DNA of 64,000 nt from SHAN690 sp038131955 (GCA_038131955.1 JAYPQK010000014.1:1-64000); one strand, 5' to 3'; shown: positions 36,361 through 45,597, counted from the stretch's first letter. The notes: generated by a model from the letters alone, not told the origin. Numbers and translations: made by a program.

Positions 36361-38316
36361 ATGCATCAAGACGCAACCATCTCGGCTGATAAGCGCTACT
36401 GCATCAGCCTCACTTCGTACGAAAGATTCGAGACCCGAGAGATCACCATCGGCACGCTTCATATGGGCGGAGACAATCCGGTTCGTATCCAGTCGATGAC
36501 CACCACCGACACCATGGACACCGAAGGAACTGTGGCCCAAAGCATCCGAATGATCGACGCCGGATGTGAATTGGTTCGCATCACCGCGCCAAGCAAGAAG
36601 GACGCCGAAAACCTAGAGCCGTTCAAGAAGGCGCTCGCCGAAAAAGGATACACCACCCCGCTCGTGGCCGACATCCACTTCACGCCCAACGCTGCTGAGA
36701 TCGCCGCGAAGATCGTGGAGAAGGTGCGCGTCAATCCGGGCAATTACGCCGACAAAAAGAAGTTCGAACACATCGAATACAACGATGAGACCTACCAAGC
36801 CGAACTCGATCGGATCCGCGAACGATTCACCCCATTGGTAGAGATCTGCAAAGAGCACGGCACCGCGATGCGCATCGGAACCAATCACGGTTCCCTCAGC
36901 GACCGCATCCTGAGCCGATACGGCGACACCCCACTCGGAATGGTGGAGAGTGCGATGGAGTTCCTACACATCTGTCGCGACCTCGACTTCCACAACATCG
37001 TCCTCTCCATGAAGGCCAGCAATACGCAGGTCATGGTACAGGCCTATCGACTGTTGGTGAACCGGATGATGCAAGAAGGCATGAACTGCCCACTGCACCT
37101 TGGTGTGACGGAAGCCGGAGAAGGCGAAGACGGTCGCATTAAGTCAGCCGTGGGTATCGGAACACTCCTTGAAGACGGACTGGGTGACACGATCCGCGTG
37201 TCGCTGACCGAAGAACCTGAATTCGAGATCCCCGTGGCTGAAGCTTTGGCCAACCGATATAAGACGCGAGCCGGGCACGACCCGATCCCGGAACTCAACT
37301 CCTACCCGATCGATCCGTTTGCTTACCAGCGCAGAGCTACACGACAGACACTGAACATCGGCGACCACGAAGTGCCGCGGATCATCCACGACTTTTCGCA
37401 CCAAGACGAGATCAAGCCGGCAAACTTCCATGCCGTGGGGTACAACTACTCTGTGCCATTGGACAAATGGAATCTCTCCGATCAAGCCTGCGACTTTGTA
37501 TACATCGGATCGAAGGACCTTGACTTTGAGATCCCGGGCACGCTAGGCATCATCCAGGATGCAGAGCATTGGTCAAACAAAGACCGCCACTACCCCCTTT
37601 TCGAAAGCATCTCCTACGTGGTAGCCGAAAAGAAAAGTGACAAACTCAACTTCGTCAAGACCGACCTGAACGGACTCGACATCGCACTCATGGCTGCGAT
37701 CAAGAATGACCCAACAGCCGTCTTGGTATTGACCACCGAAAACGCCCACGGGGTGGCCGAACAGCGCGCCGCCTTCTTCCGACTCATCGAAGAAGACATC
37801 GACATTCCGGTCATAGTACAACGTAGCTATCACGACCTCGACGAGAATACCTTGCAGCTCTATGCCAGCACCGACATGGGCGCCCTGTTGATCGACGGAC
37901 TCGGCGACGGAATCTGGATCGACGCGGTAAACTGTGGCAGCAAGAAGATGATCAACTCCCTGAGCTTCGGCATCCTACAAGCCACGCGAACACGCATTTC
38001 CAAGACGGAGTACATCTCCTGTCCTTCCTGCGGACGAACACTCTTTGACCTCCAAGAAACTACGGCCAAGATCCGAGCAAGAACGAGCCATTTGAAGGGA
38101 GTCAAGATCGGCATCATGGGCTGCATCGTAAATGGACCGGGCGAAATGGCAGACGCCGATTACGGCTACGTCGGAACAGGCGTAGGTAAGATCACCCTCT
38201 ACAAGGAGAAAGAAGTTGTCAAGCGAAACGTACCCGAAGCCGAAGCCGTGGACGAACTGATTGCCCTGATCGATCAGCACGGCGATTGGATAGAGCCCGC
38301 TGTCGCGGGGGTTTAG
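36361..38316 (+). CDS. ispG: HMB-PP synthase IspG (GcpE), large form
   Basis: Iron-sulfur enzyme of the MEP isoprenoid pathway, converting MEcPP to HMB-PP. The N-terminal TIM barrel (IQSMTTTDTMDTEGTVAQ, VADIHFTPN, RVNPGNYADK) and the C-terminal cluster-binding CPSCGRTLFDL plus GCIVNGPGE are both present. From ATG 36361 it is about 651 aa, some 280 more than the E. coli enzyme. The extra central domain is the form known in Bacteroidota, plants and Chlamydiae. The start is set by the -7 box at 36349-36356. Confidence 0.96.
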   Translation: MHQDATISADKRYCISLTSYERFETREITIGTLHMGGDNPVRIQSMTTTDTMDTEGTVAQSIRMIDAGCELVRITAPSKKDAENLEPFKKALAEKGYTTPLVADIHFTPNAAEIAAKIVEKVRVNPGNYADKKKFEHIEYNDETYQAELDRIRERFTPLVEICKEHGTAMRIGTNHGSLSDRILSRYGDTPLGMVESAMEFLHICRDLDFHNIVLSMKASNTQVMVQAYRLLVNRMMQEGMNCPLHLGVTEAGEGEDGRIKSAVGIGTLLEDGLGDTIRVSLTEEPEFEIPVAEALANRYKTRAGHDPIPELNSYPIDPFAYQRRATRQTLNIGDHEVPRIIHDFSHQDEIKPANFHAVGYNYSVPLDKWNLSDQACDFVYIGSKDLDFEIPGTLGIIQDAEHWSNKDRHYPLFESISYVVAEKKSDKLNFVKTDLNGLDIALMAAIKNDPTAVLVLTTENAHGVAEQRAAFFRLIEEDIDIPVIVQRSYHDLDENTLQLYASTDMGALLIDGLGDGIWIDAVNCGSKKMINSLSFGILQATRTRISKTEYISCPSCGRTLFDLQETTAKIRARTSHLKGVKIGIMGCIVNGPGEMADADYGYVGTGVGKITLYKEKEVVKRNVPEAEAVDELIALIDQHGDWIEPAVAGV

Positions 38317-38329
38317 GGAGTCGTTGATT

Positions 38330-38420
38330 CGTTGATGCGGGTGTCGTTGATTTTGGATTACTTCACTGCGGTGATTGAGCTCGCTTTGCTCGGTTGCGTC
38401 TTTGCGTGAGATATTGAATG
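38330..38420. repeat. Degenerate TCGTTGAT repeats after ispG
   Basis: GTCGTTGAT, TCGTTGAT and GTCGTTGAT occur within about 30 nt, followed by a GCGTCTTTGCGTGAGA segment that resembles the GC-rich part of the 32.9-kb repeat patch. Non-coding. Confidence 0.5.
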
Positions 38421-38475
38421 TTCCGATTCAGCACCCATCCAGATTAATCTAATCTTTTCTCAGACAGCTGATAAC

Positions 38476-38483
38476 TATCTTCG
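38476..38483 (+). promoter_or_regulatory. Possible -7 box of the Rossmann-fold gene
   Basis: TATCTTCG, one mismatch to TAnnTTTG, 4 nt before the GTG start at 38488. Confidence 0.35.
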
Positions 38484-38487
38484 TCCC

Positions 38488-39150
38488 GTGATTGGAAATA
38501 AAAAACACTACCTCATTGCCGGCGCCACTGGCTTGATCGGCAAGCAGTTGCTCCAACTTCTTTTGGATGACCCGGATACCAGAAAGGTGACCTCTCTGGT
38601 ACGTTCAGAAACGGGCAATGAGCACAAGAAGTTAGCGGAGAAGGTCATAGATTGGGATAACCTGACCGAGAAAGACCTTCCAATCAGTGTAGACGCCACG
38701 TTCTGCTGCCTCGGCACCACCATGAAAAAGGCTCGGACCAAAGAAGCGTTTAAGAAAGTTGATTTCGACTACGTACTGAAACTGGCGGTTTTCTCACAGC
38801 GCACCAATGTCTCCCAGTTCCACGTCGTCAGCGCTGCGGGCTCTAACCCCAAGGCCATCATCTACTACAGTCGGGTCAAAGGCAACATGGAGGATGAGCT
38901 TCACAAACTGAAGAAATTCAAGAGCATCTGCATCTATAAGCCCAGCATGTTGCTCGGTGACCGAGAAGAGTTCCGCTTCGGCGAAACCCTAGGCAAGATC
39001 GCCATGCGCCTGGTTAGTTTTATGACCCCAACAAGCAGCAAGGCCATCTATGACATACAAGTCGCCATGAGCATGCTTCACTTCGCCAAAAATCCGCAGA
39101 AAGGCATCCACGAGGTGAGTAATGCGCAGATGCATGAGTTGACAAGCTAA
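38488..39150 (+). CDS. NAD(P)-binding Rossmann-fold protein (HTATIP2/NmrA-like)
   Basis: 220 aa, GTG start. The dinucleotide-binding motif AGATGLIGKQLL lies at residues 10-21 and the extended-SDR features include FCCLGTTMKKA, FHVVSAAGSNPKAIIYYSRVKG and YKPSMLLG. This resembles the atypical SDR group containing human HTATIP2/TIP30. The YxxxK pair appears as YYSRVKG. Probably an NADP(H)-binding oxidoreductase or redox sensor; the substrate is unknown. Confidence 0.85.
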   Translation: MIGNKKHYLIAGATGLIGKQLLQLLLDDPDTRKVTSLVRSETGNEHKKLAEKVIDWDNLTEKDLPISVDATFCCLGTTMKKARTKEAFKKVDFDYVLKLAVFSQRTNVSQFHVVSAAGSNPKAIIYYSRVKGNMEDELHKLKKFKSICIYKPSMLLGDREEFRFGETLGKIAMRLVSFMTPTSSKAIYDIQVAMSMLHFAKNPQKGIHEVSNAQMHELTS

Positions 39151-39228
39151 CTACTCCCCCAAAATAAAATTTGGACTTATCGGAAGAATTGGCCTGTTCT
39201 TGGCAGACTAATTATTAACCCAACTCGA

Positions 39229-39444
39229 ATGAAAAGATCAATTTGGATCGCCGCTGCAGTGGCAATGACCGTAGGATTCACTAGTTGCGAAAAATGCATC
39301 AAGTGCACCGTAGTTTATACCAATGAACCTGGTGTTGAAAAGGTGAACGAAATTTGTGATGATGTCACGCTTTCTGAAGTTGAAACAACTTATGAAGGAT
39401 TCGAACTCGGTGGCATCATCGAGCCCGGCTGGAGCTGCAGGTAA
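39229..39444 (+). CDS. Small putative lipoprotein
   Basis: 71 aa. The signal sequence ends in GFTSC, an acceptable lipobox with Cys20 as the acylated residue. The short mature part has CEKCIKC near its start and a late Cys (WSCR). Probably anchored on the periplasmic or outer membrane surface. No family recognised. A strong terminator follows at 39466, so it is its own unit. Confidence 0.65.
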   Translation: MKRSIWIAAAVAMTVGFTSCEKCIKCTVVYTNEPGVEKVNEICDDVTLSEVETTYEGFELGGIIEPGWSCR

Positions 39445-39465
39445 ACTTCAAGACCGAAAAAAGGA

Positions 39466-39491
39466 AAGTCGCCAACTAGGCGGCTTTTTTT
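39466..39491 (+). terminator. Terminator of the small lipoprotein gene
   Basis: AAGTCGCC-AACTA-GGCGGCTT (8-bp stem with one wobble) followed by a T run to about 39490. Confidence 0.8.
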
Positions 39492-39497
39492 GTTTTT

Positions 39498-39528
39498 GGG
39501 CGTGTCCTCGCTTGCAGCGAGGCCGCCC
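39498..39528 (+). repeat. Two-stem intergenic hairpin element
   Basis: GGGCG (39498-39502) pairs with CGCCC (39524-39528) around an inner stem CCTCGCT-TGC-AGCGAGG (39506-39522). TATCCCTAC follows. It resembles a GGGCGTGTCC-hairpin-GG...TATCC element that I recall from intergenic regions of other Bacteroidota genomes. Function unknown. Confidence 0.5.
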
Positions 39529-39620
39529 TATCCCTACCCGTTCCGGTTCAGGCGGGCGCGCTACATGGTAGCTTGCTCCTATCGCTCACGCGGAATCCAA
39601 GAGTTACCTATCTTTTCACC

Positions 39621-39962
39621 ATGGCTGGAATCGGTGGTGGACACATTTTCGAAATGATCAATCGGCTCAAGTACAACAAGAGCCTGCGCAAGTCCAACCA
39701 TTTCCGCAACCTACGCAAGGATTACACCGACATAGGGAAGAATACTCAACTCTCCTAGAGAGAAGCTACTCCGGAACAACTTGCAAAGATTCGAGCACGA
39801 ATCATCGAACGGAACAAGAAGCGTTTCATCGGCAACCTGATCGTCCTGGGCATCAGCATGATCGCTGTAGCCATTTTCCTGTTCCTATTTGGTAAACTGA
39901 TCCTTCACATGCTGAACCGCCCTCCTAATTTCGGACCCCATCACAATTTGCGGTCATACTAG
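39621..39962 (+). pseudogene. Small conserved-looking membrane protein gene with in-frame amber stop
   Basis: ATG 39621 opens MAGIGGGHIFEMINRLKYN; the frame meets TAG at codon 46 (39756-39758) and then stays open in the same frame to TAG at 39960-39962. After the stop it continues coherently (REATPEQLAKIRARI), with one membrane segment (NLIVLGISMIAVAIFLFLFG). The whole is 113 codons with a cytoplasmic basic N-terminus. The GIGGGH..EM start resembles small Bacteroidota proteins of unknown function. One base change would restore the gene. Confidence 0.65.
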
Positions 39963-39994
39963 CAAGGGACTCCTGTGATTGAACTCAACTACGA

Positions 39995-41872
39995 TCAACA
40001 AGGTCCGACTATAATCTCCTTTCGATAGGCTTGACCTCGATCATCGTTCAACTCTACGATGTACATCCCTGACTTTATTTGTGAAATATCCATATAAAGC
40101 CCACTGGTAGTGCTCGTTGCCTCTGCTTGAACTTCCTTTCCCGTCATATCGAAGACACGCCAGCTTGTGATCCTTTGTGATGTTTCGATCTTCAGTTCAC
40201 CTCGCGCCGGAGTTGGATAGATCAAAAGATCATCCGCGTAGATTTTCGCTTGGGTCACCCCTACCAATCCAGGAGCGGAGCGCGCTAAAAACGGAACCCC
40301 AAACGTCGACCACTGTATCCATCCACCACCGTCTTTGGAATAAGTATGGTTCGTAAAATCACCTCCTACGATCACCTCACCACTTTCATCTTCAGCTAGG
40401 GCATGCACAGCACCATTGAAGAATCCGAAAGGCTCGATGTTTCCGGTACCGGAAAGCTCTACGACGTTCTTAGAGCAATAGTAATTGAGCGGTCCGATAG
40501 AGCAGTGTTCGAAGAACCCACCTAACAAGACCTTTCCTTGATACTTGAACACGTCATTAAACCAAAGGCTGCTTCCGTTAGCCAGATCAAGTTCGGCAAT
40601 GGACAACGAGTCCAACCCCTGCAACCAAGTCCCACCATCGTAGATCTGTACACAAGATGATGCCGCGTCTTGCACGTCACAGTCACCCATTGCATACAGC
40701 TTGGCGTCGATCGATCGCAGAGCTCGAATCTCTGCCTCAAACGGAGAACCTACGCTTGACAGTAACGCATCCTTCCACGAAACGAAATTTGGATGCACAA
40801 GTGTATCCATCGTCGTTGTAGCCTGGGTGAAGTCACCTCCGATCACCAGTTGATCGCCGTACTTTTCGATGGAATTGACCTTTCCATTCACCCGCATCAG
40901 TTCCTCCCCTTGGGTAGCACCAAAATAGATCCGATGGATCGAGGAAGATTGTCCATCATAGGCATCGAAATAGAGATACCCTCCCTCTTGATAGATAGCA
41001 TGACTTTCGAAATCAGCGGCATTCAAATCAATATAGAAACCACTGTTTTGATTGATATTCAAGAATCCCTTTGTGGTACCGTCGACCAATTCGAAAGCAC
41101 CGACAAGTACAAAGTGACCTGGCTGTATCCAAGCCATATCTCTTACCTCGCCCAACTCATATTGCAATAGGCTTTCGTACAAGGCTCCTTGACCATCATA
41201 GCATCTGAAATTAGCATAGCCGTTATCCGTGAACGACCCACCGATGCAGACCATCTCTTCCTCAGAAAAATGTTTCGCGGTCCACACGCTACCTTTCAAT
41301 GCAGTATCCACAGGCAGAAACCTCAGCGTTGGGTAGTATTGATAGGCAGGTTGGATCCATTCTAACTCAGAAAACTTAAACCCAAATTCATCTGCCCAGG
41401 CCAGAATCGGCTCCTTGGGCATGTCCGCCAAATAGTCAAAGTTGTACTGATCATGAAGAAAATCCGCGGTCTCTCCGTGCCCGGAAGCAATGATCAAATA
41501 GCCAACCGCGCAAGCCGTTCCATAGTCGTCGATGAAATACGGAGTACGCACTCGGTGACCGGTATTCAACGGAAACTGGGCCTTTTCCGCATACACCATT
41601 AGTGTGTCAAGAAGCCTTGCTCGATGGAAGCACTGGGCATCTGATAATCCTTCGGTGGATTGAGCGCTCAGGTTGTCATGAACCAAGAAAAGATGATGCT
41701 GAATGCGCATGCGATCAGACTCGAATGACATCCAACCTTCTGGAACGTTGTGATTCAACCACTGCTTATTGACCTCCACCATGTGCTCATAGGTGGGTCT
41801 GAAATTTTGCGATGGAAAGGCAATTGAGACAAATGCTTCGGCGGCAAACAAGAAGGTGAAGACGAATTTCAT
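39995..41872 (-). CDS. Secreted propeller-like protein with T9SS type A sorting domain
   Basis: 625 aa. A signal peptide (about 1-20) is followed by an N-terminal domain (about 25-185) with the FIDDYGTACAVGYLI motif and a helical tail ending EWIQPAY. A series of beta-rich WD/kelch-like units follows (GGSFTDNGYANF, LVIGGDFTQATT, VIVGGDFTNH). The last 80 residues (DDLLIYPTPARGELKI ... SGMYIVELND) form a T9SS sorting domain. Export to the cell surface is expected. The N-terminal domain recurs in hypothetical proteins but has no known function. Confidence 0.85.
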   Translation of the reverse strand: MKFVFTFLFAAEAFVSIAFPSQNFRPTYEHMVEVNKQWLNHNVPEGWMSFESDRMRIQHHLFLVHDNLSAQSTEGLSDAQCFHRARLLDTLMVYAEKAQFPLNTGHRVRTPYFIDDYGTACAVGYLIIASGHGETADFLHDQYNFDYLADMPKEPILAWADEFGFKFSELEWIQPAYQYYPTLRFLPVDTALKGSVWTAKHFSEEEMVCIGGSFTDNGYANFRCYDGQGALYESLLQYELGEVRDMAWIQPGHFVLVGAFELVDGTTKGFLNINQNSGFYIDLNAADFESHAIYQEGGYLYFDAYDGQSSSIHRIYFGATQGEELMRVNGKVNSIEKYGDQLVIGGDFTQATTTMDTLVHPNFVSWKDALLSSVGSPFEAEIRALRSIDAKLYAMGDCDVQDAASSCVQIYDGGTWLQGLDSLSIAELDLANGSSLWFNDVFKYQGKVLLGGFFEHCSIGPLNYYCSKNVVELSGTGNIEPFGFFNGAVHALAEDESGEVIVGGDFTNHTYSKDGGGWIQWSTFGVPFLARSAPGLVGVTQAKIYADDLLIYPTPARGELKIETSQRITSWRVFDMTGKEVQAEATSTTSGLYMDISQIKSGMYIVELNDDRGQAYRKEIIVGPC

Positions 41873-42063
41873 AGCTAGAGGTATTAAGGCATCTCAATCC
41901 GGAGCTGAGTTATCGGCTGAATTCCAGTGGTTTGTCCTAAGACGCAATAAAGCAATGAAAGGTAAGTAATGAGCCCCTCACAGAAAAGTGACGTTGGCAG
42001 TATTTGCAAGTCAGGCGAAAAATTCGTCTAAAAATCCACATCTAACCAACGTTTGTCATCCCC

Positions 42064-42071
42064 TATTTTCG
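42064..42071 (+). promoter_or_regulatory. Possible -7 box of recG
   Basis: TATTTTCG, one mismatch to TAnnTTTG, 9 nt before ATG 42081. It supports that start over the longer frame from 41988. Confidence 0.4.
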
Positions 42072-42080
42072 TTGCCTAGC

Positions 42081-44186
42081 ATGAGCTCCGCATTAGATAC
42101 ACCGATCGAATTCCTCAAAGGAGTAGGACCCGCACGGGCCGAACTCCTGCGCGAAGAATTACGGGTACGCACGATCGGAGACCTGGTTCGGGACTACCCT
42201 TTCCGTCATATCGATCGCAGTCAATTCTACCACATCTCTGAAGTAGACCCGACCGCTGCAATGGTTCAGATCAAAGGGAAGTTCATTCGCCTAGACAGCT
42301 TCGGAGCGAAGCGCGCTACACGATTGGTCGGTGCCTTTCAAGACGGACAAGGCAATATCATGGAAGTGGTCTGGTTCCGAAGTATCACCTGGATCAAGAA
42401 GAGCGTTCTCCCCGGTGTCGAGTACGTCCTGTTTGGAAAGCCAAGCCTGTTCAACGGCAAACTCCAAATGACCCACCCCGAGATCGAAAAGGCCTCCGAA
42501 TTTGCCAAACCGCTCAAGGGTGGACTCGAAGGCGTCTATCCCACCACCGAAAAGCTTAAGGCGAGAAAACTCGATAGCAGAGCCATCCGCAAATTGATGG
42601 AAACGGCCCTGCCGATGGTCCTACCTTATATAAAGGACAACCTTCCACCCTACATCGTCAAGCGACAAGAACTGATGGCCAGTGCTGATGCGCTTCAAGG
42701 AATACACTTTCCTCAGTCGCACGACGAATTGAACCGAGCGCAACGCACCCTAAAGTTTGAAGAGCTGTTCTACACCCAAATGAGACTCCTCCGTGTTCGA
42801 GCTCTGCGAAATCAGAACATCAAAGGACTCTCCTTCGAAGCGGTCGGGGAGCACTTCAACACCTTCTATAAGGAGTACTTGCCTTTCCCTCTGACTGAAG
42901 CACAGAAACGAGTCATCAAGGAGATCCGCAAGGACATGGGGAGCGGTCAACAAATGAACCGACTCCTTCAAGGGGATGTAGGTAGCGGTAAGACTATCGT
43001 CGCGGTGCTATGCGCCTTGATCGCCATCGACAACGGCTACCAAGCCACCATCATGGCACCGACCGAGATCCTGGCACAGCAGCACTTCGAAACGATCTTC
43101 GATCTGTTGGTGGATATGGGAGTGAATGTCGCCCTACTCACCGGCAGCTCTAAATCCGCCTACCGAAAGAAGCTCCACGCCAATTTGGAGAATGGACAGA
43201 TCAACATCCTCATCGGGACGCATGCCCTGCTCGAGGACAAGGTGAAATTTCACAACCTCGGACTGGTCATCATCGACGAACAACACCGCTTCGGCGTAGC
43301 CCAACGCTCTAAGCTTTGGAAGAAGAACGTGCGACCGCCACATGTACTCGTCATGACCGCCACGCCGATTCCCCGTACCCTAGCCATGACCGTCTATGGT
43401 GATCTCGAGGTAAGCGTGATCGATAAACTCCCACCGGGCCGTAAGCCCATCAAGACCGTGAACCGTTTTGATAGCGGCCGACTCCAGGTCTTTGGCTTCA
43501 TGAAGAATGAGATCAAGAAAGGTCGACAGGTCTATGTGGTCTATCCACTGATCGAAGAGTCGTCTAAAATGGACTACAAGGATCTGATGGACGGATACGA
43601 AAGCATTTGTCGTGCCTTCCCACAACCCGAGTATCAAGTGGCCATCGTACACGGCAAGATGAAACCCGAAGACAAAGACCACGAGATGAAACGCTTCGCG
43701 GACGGTCAGTGTCAGATCATGGTCGCCACTACGGTGATCGAGGTCGGCGTCAATGTCCCCAATGCGTCGGTCATGGTCATCGAAAGCGCCGAACGGTTCG
43801 GGTTGTCTCAACTGCACCAGCTACGAGGACGCGTAGGTCGGGGCGCCGATCAGAGTTACTGTATCCTGATGACCGGCAACAAGCTAAGCAACGAAGGCCG
43901 CATTCGCATGAACACCATGGTCGAGACCAACGATGGCTTCCGCATCTCCGAGGTCGACCTCAAGCTTCGCGGGCCTGGCGACATCATGGGCACCCAACAA
44001 AGCGGCTCCTTGGATTTCCATATTGCGGACCTAGTCAAAGATTCAGAGTTGCTGGAAAAGGCACGCGAAGAAGCCGAATACATTTACGACAACGACCCCA
44101 GTCTTGAGCATCCATCGCTAGCCGTGGTCAAGCAGCGATTGCAAGAGATCATGAAGCGCATGCCGAACTGGGCGAGGATTTCGTAA
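42081..44186 (+). CDS. recG: ATP-dependent DNA helicase RecG
   Basis: Superfamily 2 helicase that remodels stalled forks and Holliday junctions. 701 aa from ATG 42081 (MSSALDTPIEFLKGVGP), matching the family; the upstream start at 41988 adds 31 unlikely residues. The N-terminal wedge domain (about 1-200) precedes Walker A GDVGSGKT, the DEAH-type IIDEQHRFG, TATPIPRTLAMT and the C-terminal QLRGRVGRG motif. A complete enzyme. It has its own -7-like box. Confidence 0.97.
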   Translation: MSSALDTPIEFLKGVGPARAELLREELRVRTIGDLVRDYPFRHIDRSQFYHISEVDPTAAMVQIKGKFIRLDSFGAKRATRLVGAFQDGQGNIMEVVWFRSITWIKKSVLPGVEYVLFGKPSLFNGKLQMTHPEIEKASEFAKPLKGGLEGVYPTTEKLKARKLDSRAIRKLMETALPMVLPYIKDNLPPYIVKRQELMASADALQGIHFPQSHDELNRAQRTLKFEELFYTQMRLLRVRALRNQNIKGLSFEAVGEHFNTFYKEYLPFPLTEAQKRVIKEIRKDMGSGQQMNRLLQGDVGSGKTIVAVLCALIAIDNGYQATIMAPTEILAQQHFETIFDLLVDMGVNVALLTGSSKSAYRKKLHANLENGQINILIGTHALLEDKVKFHNLGLVIIDEQHRFGVAQRSKLWKKNVRPPHVLVMTATPIPRTLAMTVYGDLEVSVIDKLPPGRKPIKTVNRFDSGRLQVFGFMKNEIKKGRQVYVVYPLIEESSKMDYKDLMDGYESICRAFPQPEYQVAIVHGKMKPEDKDHEMKRFADGQCQIMVATTVIEVGVNVPNASVMVIESAERFGLSQLHQLRGRVGRGADQSYCILMTGNKLSNEGRIRMNTMVETNDGFRISEVDLKLRGPGDIMGTQQSGSLDFHIADLVKDSELLEKAREEAEYIYDNDPSLEHPSLAVVKQRLQEIMKRMPNWARIS

Positions 44187-44195
44187 TTTAAAGGC

Positions 44196-44954
44196 ATGAA
44201 AAAGACCTACGCCATACTCAATGCCGTATTTCTGATTGCGGTAATCACGCTCAATTACGTGGCAGGCTCTCAAGGAGTGAATGGAAACACCGTCGGCTCG
44301 ATCAGCGACGAATACCGCAGCCTTTTCACTCCGGCAGGCTACGCCTTCTCGATCTGGGGTATCATATATGTCTTCTTAGCCATCAATGTCATACACCAAC
44401 TAAGAATGGCGTTCTCTTCTAGTGATGGAGGAAATTATATTGAAAGGCTGGGTCCGTGGCTATTGATCGCCAACGTGGGTAATGGTTCTTGGCTGTTCCT
44501 TTGGCTGACACAAAACATCGCCTTGAGTGTGGTCGTGATGCTGGTCATCCTTCTCTCCTTGATCATAGCCATGTTCAAGCTCAACCTCCAAAAAGACAAA
44601 CCCCCGCTCAGCTACCGATTCCAAGTCGAGTGGCCGATGGCCATCTACCTCGGCTGGATCTCCGTCGCTACCATTGCCAATATCGCCTCTTGGTTTGTAT
44701 CCATGGATTGGCATATTGACAGCAATGAAGCCCTCTGGGCCATGATCATGATCGGCGTCGCAGTCCTACTGAATGTCTTCATGGTCATCAATCGCGACAT
44801 GATCACCTTCGGCTTGGTGGGCATCTGGTCACTCCTAGCCATCGCATCGCGTCACTGGGGAGTGGAATCCATGATCCAATGGACGGCCATCACGGGTACC
44901 GTGATCATCGGAATCTTTATTCTATTCCGCCTCTTTTCGGAATCGAGAAGATAG
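44196..44954 (+). CDS. TspO/MBR-like (tryptophan-rich sensory) membrane protein
   Basis: 252 aa with seven hydrophobic segments. The TPAGYAFSIWGIIYVFLAINVIHQ stretch near residue 45 carries the PAGYAFSIWG signature of the TspO/MBR-related family. It is longer than classical five-helix TspO (about 160 aa). Tryptophans are frequent. Possible roles are binding of tetrapyrroles or small hydrophobic ligands, which is inferred from TspO. It starts 9 nt after recG, so probably cotranscribed. Confidence 0.82.
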   Translation: MKKTYAILNAVFLIAVITLNYVAGSQGVNGNTVGSISDEYRSLFTPAGYAFSIWGIIYVFLAINVIHQLRMAFSSSDGGNYIERLGPWLLIANVGNGSWLFLWLTQNIALSVVVMLVILLSLIIAMFKLNLQKDKPPLSYRFQVEWPMAIYLGWISVATIANIASWFVSMDWHIDSNEALWAMIMIGVAVLLNVFMVINRDMITFGLVGIWSLLAIASRHWGVESMIQWTAITGTVIIGIFILFRLFSESRR

Positions 44955-45029
44955 GCAACCACTGTCTGACATCTTCCTCACCACTCATAACCCCCTGATA
45001 ACCAATCGTCACAAATTACAGTACTTTGT

Positions 45030-45062
45030 TTTGCATAGTAGTGTCTAAAGCCTATATATTTG
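45030..45062 (+). promoter_or_regulatory. Complete Bacteroidota-type promoter
   Basis: TTTG at 45030-45033, a 21-nt spacer and TATATTTG at 45055-45062: a full match to the -33/-7 consensus. The predicted start of transcription leaves a 5' UTR of about 70 nt before ATG 45142. Confidence 0.7.
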
Positions 45063-45141
45063 TAATGCAACATAAAATGAAACAGGGCTGTAACTTTTTA
45101 ATAACCTCCCCGTCACAAGACAAAGACAAAAACTAGAAAGC

Positions 45142-45435
45142 ATGATAAAGATCGCATTAACATTAGCATTGGTCTCCGGACTTTACCTCGGAAAATCACA
45201 CGCGGAAGGAGTAGGAAGCAACAACACAAAACCTGATTCTTCCAAGATTTCGCAAACAGAAATGAGCTCACTCGACGAAGTGGCCATGGAAGTGAGCGAA
45301 GTAGCAGAAGATTTGATGAACACGAGTCCTCAAGTGAAAAAAGACCAGCAGACGAGCACGTCTTTCTTGATGCAGCTGACGTCCATAAACGCAGCTAAGG
45401 CAGCGGAGTACATCCGTGCCACCATCGAAAAGTAA
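45142..45435 (+). CDS. Small secreted protein, unknown
   Basis: 97 aa. The signal peptide MIKIALTLALVSGLYLGKSHA is followed by EGVGSNN. The mature part is 76 residues, Ser/Thr/Glu-rich and probably helical (MSSLDEVAMEVSEVAEDLM; SINAAKAAEYIRATIEK). No cysteines and no T9SS domain, so likely periplasmic. It has a full promoter and a strong terminator of its own, which suggests a discrete and possibly abundant product. No family recognised. Confidence 0.7.
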   Translation: MIKIALTLALVSGLYLGKSHAEGVGSNNTKPDSSKISQTEMSSLDEVAMEVSEVAEDLMNTSPQVKKDQQTSTSFLMQLTSINAAKAAEYIRATIEK

Positions 45436-45501
45436 CATGTCGCATCCCTTGTGATCTTCATGCACTTTCCCCACCTTCCTTGAGAAGGTTCCACATAGAT
45501 C

Positions 45502-45529
45502 AAGCCCCGATTTTCGGGGCTTTCTTTTT
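45502..45529 (+). terminator. Terminator of the 97-aa secreted protein gene
   Basis: AAGCCCCGA-TTT-TCGGGGCTT, a perfect 9-bp stem, followed by TCTTTTTG. Confidence 0.85.
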
Positions 45530-45534
45530 GTCCA

Positions 45535-45567
45535 ATAAAAAACCCCGTCACGAAAGATCGGACGGGG
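45535..45567 (-). terminator. Terminator of the PadR-GldLM-like operon
   Basis: On the minus strand CCCCGTC / GACGGGG (7 bp, 11-nt loop) is followed by TTTTTTATT. It lies 31 nt after the stop of the membrane protein gene and back to back with the plus-strand terminator. Confidence 0.8.
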
Positions 45568-45597
45568 CGTTCTCCACAAGGCCTAGCCTCGTGTTCC

